Shown here: piece after piece, positions 36,581 to 44,758 of the stretch
Layout: every line of letters begins with the position of its first letter
Numbering within the stretch: the first letter of the stretch is position 1
Assembly: GCF_019239235.1 (NCBI RefSeq)
Contig: NZ_JAAZTS010000004.1
Coordinates: forward strand, 149,518-213,517
From: Caecibacteroides pullorum
Lineage (GTDB): Bacteria; Bacteroidota; Bacteroidia; Bacteroidales; Bacteroidaceae
Length of the DNA stretch: 64,000 nt
Direction of reading: 5' to 3'
Notes under the pieces: model-generated
Seen by the model: the letters and a program-made list of their open reading frames with translations, nothing else
What the model was told of the DNA's origin: nothing
The model's database searches: none
Made by a program: the position numbers and the translations under genes

Positions 36581-37824
36581 TGAAAAAGAAACCTACGTTC
36601 AAACAACATATCAGACAGGGCGTCTACGACCTGTTCTACATCTGGCGGCAGGAATTCCGCACGACCTTCCGCGACCAGGGGGTACTGATTTTCTTCATCC
36701 TGGTACCGCTGGTCTACCCGCTGATCTACTCGTTCATCTACACCAACGAGACGCTGCGCGACGTGCCCGCCGTGGTGGTGGACGACTCGCGCAGCACGCT
36801 GAGCCGACAGTACGTGCGCATGCTCGACGCCAGCCCCGACATCCGCGTTGTGGCCCACTGCGCCGACATGGAGGAAGCCAAGCTCGCCCTGCGCAACCGC
36901 GACGCCTACGGCATCGTCTACCTGCCCGAAACCTTCAGCGACGACATTGCCGCCGGACGGCAGACGCAGGTGAGCATCTTTTGCGATATGAGCGGACTGA
37001 TGTACTACAAAGCCATGCTGAGCGCCAACACCGAAGTGTCGCTCGAGATGAACACGGAAATCAAGATAGCCCGCGCCGGAAACACCACCGACCGCCAGGA
37101 CGAGGTGACGGCCTACCCCATCGAATACAAGGACGTGGCGCTGTACAACCCCACCAACGGCTTTGCCGCCTTCCTGATACCCGCCGTGCTGATGCTCATC
37201 ATCCAGCAGACGCTGCTACTGGGCATCGGCCTCTCGGCCGGAACGGCCCGCGAGAAGAACCAGTTCCGCGACCTCGTGCCCATCAACCGCCACTACAACG
37301 GCACGCTGCGCATCGTCATGGGCAAGGGACTGAGCTACTTCCTGGTGTATGCGCTGGTGTCAGCCTACGTGCTCTGCGTCGTACCCTGGCTCTTCAGCCT
37401 CAACCAGATAGCCCTGCCGGGCGAACTCATCCTGTTCACCCTGCCCTACCTGAGCGCCTGCATCTTCTTCGCCATGACGGCCTCCATCGCCATCCGCAAC
37501 CGCGAGACGTGCATGCTGCTGTTCGTCTTCACCTCCGTGCCGCTGCTGTTCCTTTCGGGCATCTCGTGGCCCGCCTCAGCCATCCCGCCCTTCTGGCGCT
37601 ACTTCTCGTACCTGTTCCCGTCGACCTTCGGCATCAACGGCTACGTGCGCATCAACAGCATGGGGGCCACGCTGAACGAAGTGCAGTGGGAATACCAGGC
37701 CCTCTGGCTGCAAACCGGCATTTACTTCCTGACCACCTGCCTCGTCTACCGCTGGCAGATCCTGCAAAGCCGCCGTCACGTCATCGAAGCCTACAGGCGC
37801 TACAAAGCCCTGCGCGGTGAGTGA
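36577..37824 (+). CDS. ABC-2 type permease 2
   Basis: 415 residues, paralogue of the preceding gene (same layout: TM helix with GVLIFFILVPLVYPLIYSFI, then DVPAVVVDDSRSTLSRQYVR, RNRDAYGIVYLPETFSDDIA, then C-terminal TM block ending in FLSGISWPASAIPPFWRY). The two probably form a heterodimeric permease. Translationally coupled to permease 1. Ends the operon; a 42-bp repeat array begins about 10 bp after the stop. Confidence 0.92.
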   Translation: MMKKKPTFKQHIRQGVYDLFYIWRQEFRTTFRDQGVLIFFILVPLVYPLIYSFIYTNETLRDVPAVVVDDSRSTLSRQYVRMLDASPDIRVVAHCADMEEAKLALRNRDAYGIVYLPETFSDDIAAGRQTQVSIFCDMSGLMYYKAMLSANTEVSLEMNTEIKIARAGNTTDRQDEVTAYPIEYKDVALYNPTNGFAAFLIPAVLMLIIQQTLLLGIGLSAGTAREKNQFRDLVPINRHYNGTLRIVMGKGLSYFLVYALVSAYVLCVVPWLFSLNQIALPGELILFTLPYLSACIFFAMTASIAIRNRETCMLLFVFTSVPLLFLSGISWPASAIPPFWRYFSYLFPSTFGINGYVRINSMGATLNEVQWEYQALWLQTGIYFLTTCLVYRWQILQSRRHVIEAYRRYKALRGE

Positions 37825-38171
37825 CGGCGGAAACGCCTTCCCAAAAGTTTTCGGCAGCCCCTCCGAGACCTCGGAAGCCTTCCCAAAAGTTTTTGGCTGC
37901 CCTCCGAACACTCTGAAACCCTCTCAAAAGTTTTTGGCGCCCCGTCCGAGACCTCGGAAACCCTCCCTAAAGTTTTTGGCGACCTGTTCGAGCCTTCGGA
38001 AACCCTCCCTAAAGTTTTTGGCGACCCGTCCGAGCACTCGGAAACCTTCCCAAAAGTTTTTGGCTGCCCGTCCGAGACCTCGGAAACTCTCCCAAAAGTT
38101 TTTGGCAGCCCGCCCAAAGACAAATAAATCCCGTCCTTTTAAACTTATTAACCTTCTGCCTATTGAAATAT
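37825..38171. other. Gene-free stretch dominated by a repeat array
   Basis: Between the ABC-2 operon stop and blaI (37825-38220, 396 bp) there is no credible gene: the array fills 37833-38112, then an AT-rich stretch leads to the blaI promoter. Reading frames through the array exist on both strands only because 42 is a multiple of three. Confidence 0.75.
37833..38112. repeat. 42-bp tandem array of paired palindromes, seven copies
   Basis: The anchor C(A/T)AAAGTTTT occurs at 37842, 37884, 37925, 37967, 38009, 38051 and 38093, i.e. every 42 bp apart from one step of 41. Each unit holds two near-palindromes about 21 bp apart: CCAAAAGTTTTTGG and TCCGAGACCTCGGA. Units differ by scattered substitutions that often preserve the pairing (GAGCACTCGG, GAGCCTTCGG). 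The last unit is partial. Confidence 0.9.
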
Positions 38172-38192
38172 TACGAAATATTCGTAGCTTTG
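38172..38192 (+). promoter_or_regulatory. blaI promoter with overlapping inverted-repeat operator
   Basis: TACGAA (38172-38177) and TTCGTA (38181-38186) form a perfect inverted repeat with a 3-bp centre. Its right arm overlaps the -7 box TAGCTTTG (38185-38192). BlaI-type dimers bind short dyads of TACA/TGTA kind, so this dyad over the promoter is a good candidate for autoregulation. Confidence 0.6.
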
Positions 38193-38220
38193 CATAGAAT
38201 TCAAACTAAAACTGTATTCC

Positions 38221-38586
38221 ATGGAAAAATTGACAAGACAAGAAGAAGAAGTGATGTTGTACATCTGGAAGCTGGAGTCCTGCTACGTGAAGGACATCCT
38301 CGCCGAATTTCCCGAACCGAAGCCGCCCTACACCACCGTGGCCTCGATTGTGAAAAACCTGGAGCGGAAGCAATACGTGAAGCCCAGCCGCGTGGGAAAC
38401 ACCTACCGCTACACCCCGCTCATCCGCGAAAGCGAATACAAGCGGACGTTCATGAGCGGCTTCGTCCGCAACTACTTTGCCAATTCGTACAAGGAGATGG
38501 TCTCGTTCTTCGCCAAGGAGCAGAAGATTTCGGCCAACGACTTGAAAGACATAATTGAGATGATTGAGAAAGGAAAGGAAAAGTGA
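38221..38586 (+). CDS. blaI: BlaI/MecI-family transcriptional repressor
   Basis: 121 residues. Winged-helix core MEKLTRQEEEVMLYIWKLES, YVKDILAEFPEPKPPYTTVASIVKNLERKQYV and GNTYRYTPLI, then a helical dimerisation tail. In characterised systems BlaI is cleaved after the sensor protease BlaR1 is activated. Here it is followed by a BlaR1-like gene 137 bp away, and no beta-lactamase is adjacent, so the regulon is open. Confidence 0.95.
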   Translation: MEKLTRQEEEVMLYIWKLESCYVKDILAEFPEPKPPYTTVASIVKNLERKQYVKPSRVGNTYRYTPLIRESEYKRTFMSGFVRNYFANSYKEMVSFFAKEQKISANDLKDIIEMIEKGKEK

Positions 38587-38722
38587 AAAATTCCTTTTCA
38601 ATGAAGAATGAAGAATGTCCGCCTTGCGGACAAATGAAGAATTTCTCCATCGCACAAGAAAAGTTCTTCATCCGCCACATTCTTAATTCTTCATTCCTAA
38701 TTCTTCATTTTTAATTGAAAGA
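38586..38722. repeat. Large AT-rich inverted-repeat element between blaI and blaR
   Basis: Outer arms ATGAAGAATGAAGAATGT and ACATTCTTAATTCTTCAT face each other across about 70 bp. A perfect 7-bp stem TGTCCGC/GCGGACA sits at the left inner side. Resembles a non-coding miniature inverted-repeat element; it lies between two co-oriented genes expected to be co-regulated. Confidence 0.7.
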
Positions 38723-38723
38723 T

Positions 38724-40703
38724 ATGGTCTATTTTCTGAAAATCAACGTGGCGATAGCCCTGTTCTACGCCTTCTATCGGCTGTTCTTCTACAAGGACAC
38801 GTTCTTCGCCTGGCGGCGGACGGCCCTGCTCTGCTTCTTCGCCGTATCGGCCGCCGTACCGCTGCTCGACATCCAGCAGTGGATTGTGCAGCAGGAGCCG
38901 ATGGCAGCCATGGCCGACCTCTACGCCGCCGTGGTGCTGCCCGAGCTGACCCTGACGCCGCAGCCCGAAACGGACTGGCGGCAACTGATGGCCGACGGCA
39001 TCGTCGTCGCCTACTGGCTCGTGGCCGCCCTGCTGGCCCTGCGCTTCCTCGTCCAGCTGGCCGGCATCGTCCGCCTGGCACGCCGCTGCCCCACGCAGAA
39101 AATAGACGGCACCACCGTACACCTCCTGCCCCGCGCAGAAGGCCCCTTCTCGTTCTTCCGCTGGATATTCGTCTGCTCCGACGCCCACACCGGCGACGAG
39201 CTGCACGAGATTCTGACCCACGAGCGCACCCATGCCCGCCAATGGCACTCCATCGACGTGCTGACGGGCGAACTGGCATGCATCATCTGCTGGTTCAACC
39301 CCTTTGCCTGGCTCATGAAGCGGGAAATACGCACCAACCTGGAGTACATGGCCGATGAAAAAGTCCTGGAGACCGGCCACGACTCCCGCACCTACCAATA
39401 CCACCTGTTGGGTTTGTCACATCATAAGGCTGCAGCAACCATCTATAACAGTTTCAATGTATTACCCTTAAAAAAGCGTATCATTATGATGAACAAACGA
39501 AGAACCCGAGCAATAGGGAGAACCAAATACCTGATGTTCCTCCCGCTGGCCGCCCTGCTGATGATCGTCAGCAACATCGAGGCCGTGGCACGCGCCACAC
39601 AGAAGATTACAACCGAAGTCATCGAGGCCGTCACGCCAGCTGAAACGCCCGACGTGCAGCCTCAGCCTGAAAACATCGTCCCCCTGCCCCAGCAGGAGAA
39701 GTCCGACAAGGTGACGTACAAAGGAAAGATTGTAGACGAAGCGGGCAATCCGCTGGGCAACGTACAGATTATCACCGACCGGAAGTTCCAGTCAATGACC
39801 ACAAGCACGGTCAACGATAAAGGAGAATTCCGCATAGAAACGTCACCCGAAGCCAGCATTGCATTCCTGTACAAAGGCAAGGACGCACAGATACTGGGCT
39901 GGGCAGGAAATCCCAAAACCCTGTCCAAGATGGACTCCAATAACATGGTTATCGTCCTGAAACCGCAACAGGCCATAAACGCCCCAACCGATGGCGGTGA
40001 GGAAGTCTATGAAGTCGTAGAAAAGATGCCGGAATTCCCCGATGGAGGCATGCCGGGACTGATGAAGTACCTGTCCGCCAACATCCGCTATCCCGAAGCG
40101 GCTCATAAGGACGGGACACAGGGACGTGTCACCGTGCAGTTCGTGGTCGGCAAGGACGGCAGCATCGGCAACGTGAGCATCCTGAGAGGCGTTGATCCCG
40201 CCCTGGACGCCGAAGCCATCCGTGTCATCAGCGGCATGCCCAAGTGGAAACCGGGCACGCAGAAAGGCGAGCCGGTCAACGTGAAATACACCGTCCCCGT
40301 CATGTTCCGCCTGACGCCCGAACCGGTGGAGAAGATAGACGAGATGATAGTAGTAGGCTACCGAAACCCCGACGCCCCCGTAACGGGCGAAGTCTATGAA
40401 ACCGTGGACAAGATGCCCGAATTTCCCGGCGGTATGACGGGACTAATGCAACACCTCAGCAAGAATATCCGCTATCCGGCCGAAGCCCACACCAATAACA
40501 TACAGGGACGAGTGGTAGTATCGGTCATCATCAACACCGATGGCAAGGCGACCAACGCCCAAATCGTCCAAGGCGTTGCCCCCAGCCTGGATGCGGAAGC
40601 CCTGCGCGTAGCCACTACTATGCCTGACTGGACACCCGGAACCAAGGACGGCAAACCCGTGAACGTGAAGTACACTTTCCCGGTCGTGTTCCGCCTGCAA
40701 TAG
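38724..40703 (+). CDS. BlaR1-type M56 peptidase with two TonB C-terminal domains
   Basis: 659 residues from the ATG at 38724. Several N-terminal transmembrane helices surround an M56 zinc site (ILTHERTHARQWHSIDVL near 165, then NLEYMADEKVL). After another TM near 275 comes a carboxypeptidase-regulatory-like beta domain (about 330-415, GKIVDEAGNPLGNVQIIT), then two TonB C-terminal domains (about 428-532 and 554-659), each with MPEFP...NIRYPEAA and ending in KYT(V/F)PV(M/V)FRL. Between them is IDEMIVVGYRNPDAP, similar to a TonB-receptor plug entry. The beta-lactam-binding sensor of classical BlaR1 is absent, so the signal is probably an envelope cue. Forms a regulatory pair with blaI. Confidence 0.92.
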   Translation: MVYFLKINVAIALFYAFYRLFFYKDTFFAWRRTALLCFFAVSAAVPLLDIQQWIVQQEPMAAMADLYAAVVLPELTLTPQPETDWRQLMADGIVVAYWLVAALLALRFLVQLAGIVRLARRCPTQKIDGTTVHLLPRAEGPFSFFRWIFVCSDAHTGDELHEILTHERTHARQWHSIDVLTGELACIICWFNPFAWLMKREIRTNLEYMADEKVLETGHDSRTYQYHLLGLSHHKAAATIYNSFNVLPLKKRIIMMNKRRTRAIGRTKYLMFLPLAALLMIVSNIEAVARATQKITTEVIEAVTPAETPDVQPQPENIVPLPQQEKSDKVTYKGKIVDEAGNPLGNVQIITDRKFQSMTTSTVNDKGEFRIETSPEASIAFLYKGKDAQILGWAGNPKTLSKMDSNNMVIVLKPQQAINAPTDGGEEVYEVVEKMPEFPDGGMPGLMKYLSANIRYPEAAHKDGTQGRVTVQFVVGKDGSIGNVSILRGVDPALDAEAIRVISGMPKWKPGTQKGEPVNVKYTVPVMFRLTPEPVEKIDEMIVVGYRNPDAPVTGEVYETVDKMPEFPGGMTGLMQHLSKNIRYPAEAHTNNIQGRVVVSVIINTDGKATNAQIVQGVAPSLDAEALRVATTMPDWTPGTKDGKPVNVKYTFPVVFRLQ

Positions 40704-40727
40704 GAAATTCTCTCTTTACATAATTGG

Positions 40728-40763
40728 TTCACCACAGAGGACGCCCTTGTCCTCTGTGGTGAA
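40728..40763. terminator. Perfect hairpin between convergent blaR and mrp genes
   Basis: TTCACCACAGAGGAC and its exact complement GTCCTCTGTGGTGAA form a 15-bp stem with a 6-nt loop. It lies between converging genes and may serve both directions, although U-runs are weak on either side. Confidence 0.7.
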
Positions 40764-40766
40764 TGC

Positions 40767-41867
40767 TTATTTCTTCACCTGCACAATCCGTGTAGGTTCC
40801 ATCTCGATGTTGCGCTTGTCTACCTGACGCACCACGGCAGCAGCCAGTTGCAGGAAGGCGCGGCCGGTAACGGTATCCGAGTCGAGAGCCACAGGCGTAC
40901 CCTTGTCACCGCTCTCGCAGATACTCTGCACAATGGGAATCTGGCCCAGCAAAGGCACCTTCAATTCCTCGGCCAGTTGCTTGCAACCATCCTTACCGAA
41001 GATGTAATACTTGTTCTCCGGCAGTTCGGCGGGAGTAAACCATGCCATGTTCTCCACCAGTCCCAGAATAGGTACGTTCACCTTGTCGTTGGTGTACATG
41101 TCCACGCCCTTACGTGCGTCGGCCAGGGCTACCTGCTGCGGCGTGCTGACGATGACGGCGCCCGTGATGGCGAGCGTCTGGAGCAGCGTCAGGTGGATGT
41201 CACTGGTACCCGGAGGAGTGTCGAGGATGAAGTAGTCCAGGTCGCCCCAGGCGGCGTCGCCCACGAGCTGTTTCAGAGCGTTGCTGGCCATGCCGCCACG
41301 CCACAAGGTAGCCTGCTCGGGGTTGACAAAGAAGCCGATGGAAAGGAGCTTCAGGCCATACTTCTCGATGGGAATGATGAGGTCGCGGCCGTCGATGCGC
41401 TCGGCATAGGGACGGACGTCTTCCACCTGGAACATCTTGGGGACGGAGGGACCGAAAATGTCGGCATCAAGCAGGCCAACCTTGTAGCCCAGCTTCACGA
41501 GGGCCACGGCCAGGTTGGCGGCCACGGTACTCTTACCCACACCACCCTTGCCGCTGGAGACGGCGATGACGTTCTTCACACGGGGCAGCATCTTGCCCGG
41601 TTCGGGGCGGGCAGCCTGACGGCTTTCGGTACTGATAGTCACCTCCACGTCAGGCGACACGTAGGTATGAATGGCCGTTTCGGCCGATTTCAGCATGGAC
41701 TTCATGAAGGGATCGGTGGGCTTCTCGAAGATGAGCGAGAAGCTGACCTTCATACCGTCGATGCGCAGGTTGTCGGCCACCATTTCGGCTTCGACAAGAT
41801 TCTTGCCGTTGCCCGGGTAGCGCACGGTGGCCAGTGCGTCGAGAATGAGTTTCGGATAGAGAGTCAT
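40767..41867 (-). CDS. Mrp/ApbC-type Fe-S cluster carrier ATPase
   Basis: 366 residues from the ATG at 41867, 13 bp after the trmB stop. N-terminal DUF59/MIP18-like domain (about 1-95), then a deviant Walker A SSGKGGVGKSTVAANLA near 103-118, LLDADIFGPSVPKMF, and DYFILDTPPGTSDIHLT. Scaffold/carrier that delivers Fe-S clusters to apoproteins. The CxxC pair of many Mrp proteins is not evident near the C-terminus. Last gene of the mnmA-to-mrp run. Confidence 0.93.
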   Translation of the reverse strand: MTLYPKLILDALATVRYPGNGKNLVEAEMVADNLRIDGMKVSFSLIFEKPTDPFMKSMLKSAETAIHTYVSPDVEVTISTESRQAARPEPGKMLPRVKNVIAVSSGKGGVGKSTVAANLAVALVKLGYKVGLLDADIFGPSVPKMFQVEDVRPYAERIDGRDLIIPIEKYGLKLLSIGFFVNPEQATLWRGGMASNALKQLVGDAAWGDLDYFILDTPPGTSDIHLTLLQTLAITGAVIVSTPQQVALADARKGVDMYTNDKVNVPILGLVENMAWFTPAELPENKYYIFGKDGCKQLAEELKVPLLGQIPIVQSICESGDKGTPVALDSDTVTGRAFLQLAAAVVRQVDKRNIEMEPTRIVQVKK

Positions 41868-41880
41868 AATATATCTGTTT

Positions 41881-42639
41881 TTATTTGCTTGTCTGAAGTC
41901 CGCTCCGCTTGCTGCGGTTGTAGCTCCGGTAATCGTCCAGTTCGATTTCCACATCGGGCTCGGTGAGGGTGCCTTCGTGCGGCAGGCGGAAGCGGAGGTA
42001 CTTGATGTTGAACCCGCGGTCCAGCCATTGCTGTTCGTAATAAGTGCGGATGCCGAGTATCTCGTCGGCCAGGCCAGAGTGGTAAAGGTCTTCGGTCATC
42101 ACTTCAACGGGCAGGTGGTTGTGCTCCACCATATACCGGGTGTAGGTGAACATGAAGTTGCTGTCCGTCTTGAGGTGCACCAGTCCGCCATCCACGAGAA
42201 ATCGGCGGTAGCGTTCCATGAAGTAGGTAGACGTCAGGCGCTTGGTGGCCTTCTTCATCTGCGGGTCGGAGAAGGTGAGCCATATCTCGCTCACCTCGCC
42301 CGGTGCGAAGAAGCGGTCGATGATCTCAATCTGGGTACGCAGGAAGGCGACGTTGGTCATGCCTGCCTGAAGCGACTCGGTGGCTCCCGTCCACATGCGC
42401 GCGCCCTTAATGTCCACCCCGATGAAGTTCTTCTCGGGGAAGAGGCGGCCCAGACCTACGGTGTATTCGCCGCGACCGCAACCCAGTTCGAGCACGATAG
42501 GACGGTCGTTCTTGAAGAACCTTTCACCCCAATGGCCCTTCATGTCGAAGGGTACATCGTCCACAACCGAATAGGGGTATTCAAACACGTGCGGGTAATC
42601 CCGCATATCTGCAAACTTGGCTAATTTTCCTTTTCCCAT
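41881..42639 (-). CDS. trmB: tRNA (guanine-N7-)-methyltransferase
   Basis: 252 residues. SAM site [20 protein letters not shown], then [18 protein letters not shown], catalytic-region motif [20 protein letters not shown] and [17 protein letters not shown]. Makes m7G46 in tRNA variable loops. Starts 3 bp after the stop of the MBL gene. Confidence 0.96.
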   Translation of the reverse strand: MGKGKLAKFADMRDYPHVFEYPYSVVDDVPFDMKGHWGERFFKNDRPIVLELGCGRGEYTVGLGRLFPEKNFIGVDIKGARMWTGATESLQAGMTNVAFLRTQIEIIDRFFAPGEVSEIWLTFSDPQMKKATKRLTSTYFMERYRRFLVDGGLVHLKTDSNFMFTYTRYMVEHNHLPVEVMTEDLYHSGLADEILGIRTYYEQQWLDRGFNIKYLRFRLPHEGTLTEPDVEIELDDYRSYNRSKRSGLQTSK

Positions 42640-42642
42640 AAT

Positions 42643-43464
42643 TTAGAAAGTCTCCACCCAACCGGTGTAGTTATAGAACAGCCGGCCGGCGAAGATTTGA
42701 TGAAACAATGCATATTGGTCGATGCCCGTACAATGGCATACGCCCAGCCGTTGCGGCAGGTGATCGGCCAGGTAGCGGGCTATCACTTCGTTCTTCCCGG
42801 CCCCACACGTGCGGATGTGGAAGCCGCCCAATACCAGCCTCAGATTGGCGTTGGGGAAGGTATCCAGCACCGTACGAAGGATGTTGGTGATGCCGCGGTG
42901 CGAGCAGGCACTCAGCACGGCCACGTCGCGTCCGCACTTCAACACCAGCGCCAGTTCGTCGTCGAAACTGTCGGGGTGCCGTTCTCCGTCGATCAGCGTG
43001 TAGAAACGGTCGAAGTGGGTATCTTCCTCGTCAGCTATAGGCAGACGAGGAAAGACGAAAACACCCGGCAGGAGTTCCTCCGTATCGTCCACAAAGCGGA
43101 AGCGGGCGATGTCGAGGGTATCGGGGTGCATCAGGCCGTTCTCGCGCTCGTCCTTGAACTTTGGACGCAAGGCTTCGCGCTTGCACACCACCGCGGCGCG
43201 TTCGTTCAGCCGCAAGAAATGGTGCAGGCCGCCCGTATGGTCACGATGTCCGTGCGAAAGGACCAGGTAATCCACCTCGCGCAGGTCGATGCCCATCAGC
43301 CGCGCGTTGCGGATGAAAAGGTCGGATGCTCCCGTATCGAACAGTACCTTGCGGTCCCTTACCTCAACAAGCAGGGAAAGCCCGTGCTCTCCCTGCAATC
43401 CCTTGCCGTAAACAACGTTCTCGACGAGGGTCGTTATCTGGATGTCTCCGTTCACGCCTGTCAT
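42643..43464 (-). CDS. MBL-fold metallo-hydrolase
   Basis: 273 residues. Zinc motif LVLSHGHRDHTGGLHHF, then Asp and His ligands in VLSACSHRGITNIL and LVLGGFHI; ends with a CHCTGIDQY block. Closest to the branch annotated as 7,8-dihydropterin-6-methyl-4-(beta-D-ribofuranosyl)aminobenzene-5'-phosphate synthase-like, whose role in Bacteroides is not known. Start codon overlaps the ilvE stop (ATGA at 43464-43461). Confidence 0.85.
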   Translation of the reverse strand: MTGVNGDIQITTLVENVVYGKGLQGEHGLSLLVEVRDRKVLFDTGASDLFIRNARLMGIDLREVDYLVLSHGHRDHTGGLHHFLRLNERAAVVCKREALRPKFKDERENGLMHPDTLDIARFRFVDDTEELLPGVFVFPRLPIADEEDTHFDRFYTLIDGERHPDSFDDELALVLKCGRDVAVLSACSHRGITNILRTVLDTFPNANLRLVLGGFHIRTCGAGKNEVIARYLADHLPQRLGVCHCTGIDQYALFHQIFAGRLFYNYTGWVETF

Positions 43465-44480
43465 TCTACGATGGTTACCCAGCCGTGTACGTCGGGCTCG
43501 TCGCCATACTGAATGGCGCGCAGCTTGTGATAGAGCTTGGAGCTGATTTCACCCGGCTTGCCGTCCTTCGAGATAACATAGGAACGGTTGTTCTCGGGGT
43601 CATCGATGCGCTGGATGGGACTGATGACAGCAGCCGTACCGCAGGCACCGGCTTCCTCAAACGTAGCCAGCTCTTCTTCGGGGATGGGACGGCGTTCTAC
43701 CTTCAGGCCCATGTCCTCAGCCAGCTGCATCAGGCTCTTGTTGGTGATGCTGGGCAGGATGGAGGTGGACAGCGGCGTGATGTAGGTGTTGTTCTTGATG
43801 CCGAAGAAGTTGGCGGCACCACATTCGTCCATGTATTTCTTCTCCTTGGCATCGAGGTAGAACTCGGCAGAGTAGCCGCCCTCGTGGGCTTCCTTGCTGG
43901 CACGGAGGCTGGCTGCATAGTTACCGCCCACCTTGAACGTACCGGTACCGAGCGGAGCCGCACGGTCGTATTTGCGCGTGATGACGTAGGGAGTGGTGGC
44001 AAATCCGCCCTTGAAGTACGGGCCTACGGGCGTGACGAAGATCAGGAACAGGTACTCATTGGCGGGTTTCACGCCTACCTGTGCGCCGGTACCCACCAGC
44101 AGCGGACGGATGTAGAGCGACGCGCCGCTCTCGTAGGGCGGGATGAAGCGTTCGTTCAGCTTCACGACCTTGAGCACAGCCTCACGGAAACGTTCGGTCG
44201 AGAGTTCGGGCATCAGGATGCCGCGGCAGGTGGATTGCAGGCGGGCGGCGTTCTCCTCCAGGCGGAAGATGCGCACCTTGCCGTCCTTGCCCTTGAAGGC
44301 CTTCAGGCCCTCGAAGGCTTCTTGTCCGTAGTGCAGACAGGTAGCTGCCATGTGCATGGGGATGGTTTCCTCGCTGCATACTTCCAGCTCGCCCCACTGA
44401 CCGTTACGATGGTAAATTCTCACGTTGTAGTCTGTCTTCATGTATCCGAAGGACAGATTTGACCAATCAATTTCTTTCAT
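43461..44480 (-). CDS. ilvE: Branched-chain amino acid aminotransferase
   Basis: 339 residues from MKEIDWSNLSFGYM; the upstream in-frame ATG at 44543 overlaps xseB and is rejected. Fold type IV PLP enzyme: LHYGQEAFEGLKAFKGKDG, YIRPLLVGTGAQVGVKPANE, PLP-lysine region GTFKVGGNYAASL, CGAANFFGIKNN and GACGTAAVISPI. Length and motifs match the BCAT-II type. Transfers amino groups to branched-chain 2-oxo acids. Has its own -7 box (44521-44528) and sits inside an otherwise close-packed run. Confidence 0.96.
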   Translation of the reverse strand: MKEIDWSNLSFGYMKTDYNVRIYHRNGQWGELEVCSEETIPMHMAATCLHYGQEAFEGLKAFKGKDGKVRIFRLEENAARLQSTCRGILMPELSTERFREAVLKVVKLNERFIPPYESGASLYIRPLLVGTGAQVGVKPANEYLFLIFVTPVGPYFKGGFATTPYVITRKYDRAAPLGTGTFKVGGNYAASLRASKEAHEGGYSAEFYLDAKEKKYMDECGAANFFGIKNNTYITPLSTSILPSITNKSLMQLAEDMGLKVERRPIPEEELATFEEAGACGTAAVISPIQRIDDPENNRSYVISKDGKPGEISSKLYHKLRAIQYGDEPDVHGWVTIVE

Positions 44481-44520
44481 ATCTTTTGTATTTTGAGTAT
44501 TCCTATAGTACAACTTGCAA

Positions 44521-44528
44521 CAAAAATA
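44521..44528 (-). promoter_or_regulatory. Internal -7 box before ilvE
   Basis: Minus-strand TATTTTTG matches TAnnTTTG, 41 bp before the ilvE ATG and just after the xseB stop. No convincing -33 element. Confidence 0.45.
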
Positions 44529-44532
44529 CTCT

Positions 44533-44748
44533 TTATTCTTCACTTTCTTGCTTTTCGGCCAGTATTTTTTCGATTTCCCGGTCGGCTTTCGTCAGTTTGC
44601 TCTCGCAGAAGGCGATGATTTCGTTGGCTTCCTTGATTTTTTCGGCCAGCTGGTCTATCTCCAGTTCGTTGTTGTCAATCTGGTTGACAATCTTTTCCAA
44701 GCGGGCCATAGCCTGCGAATAGGTTTCTTTTTTCTTGGGTACGGGCAT
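44533..44748 (-). CDS. xseB: Exodeoxyribonuclease VII small subunit
   Basis: 71 residues. ETYSQAMARLEKIVNQIDNN, ELEIDQLAEKIKEANEIIAF and the acidic tail are standard XseB, a coiled-coil subunit that wraps XseA. 10 bp downstream of xseA. Confidence 0.94.
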   Translation of the reverse strand: MPVPKKKETYSQAMARLEKIVNQIDNNELEIDQLAEKIKEANEIIAFCESKLTKADREIEKILAEKQESEE

Positions 44749-44758
44749 ATCTTGATTG

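Noticed and set aside
37800..38197. Repeat-peptide ORFs on both strands (PSLKFLA-type and SPKTLGRVSE-type repeats)
   Set aside because: Open only because the 42-bp repeat is a multiple of three; no start context, and both strands are open equally.
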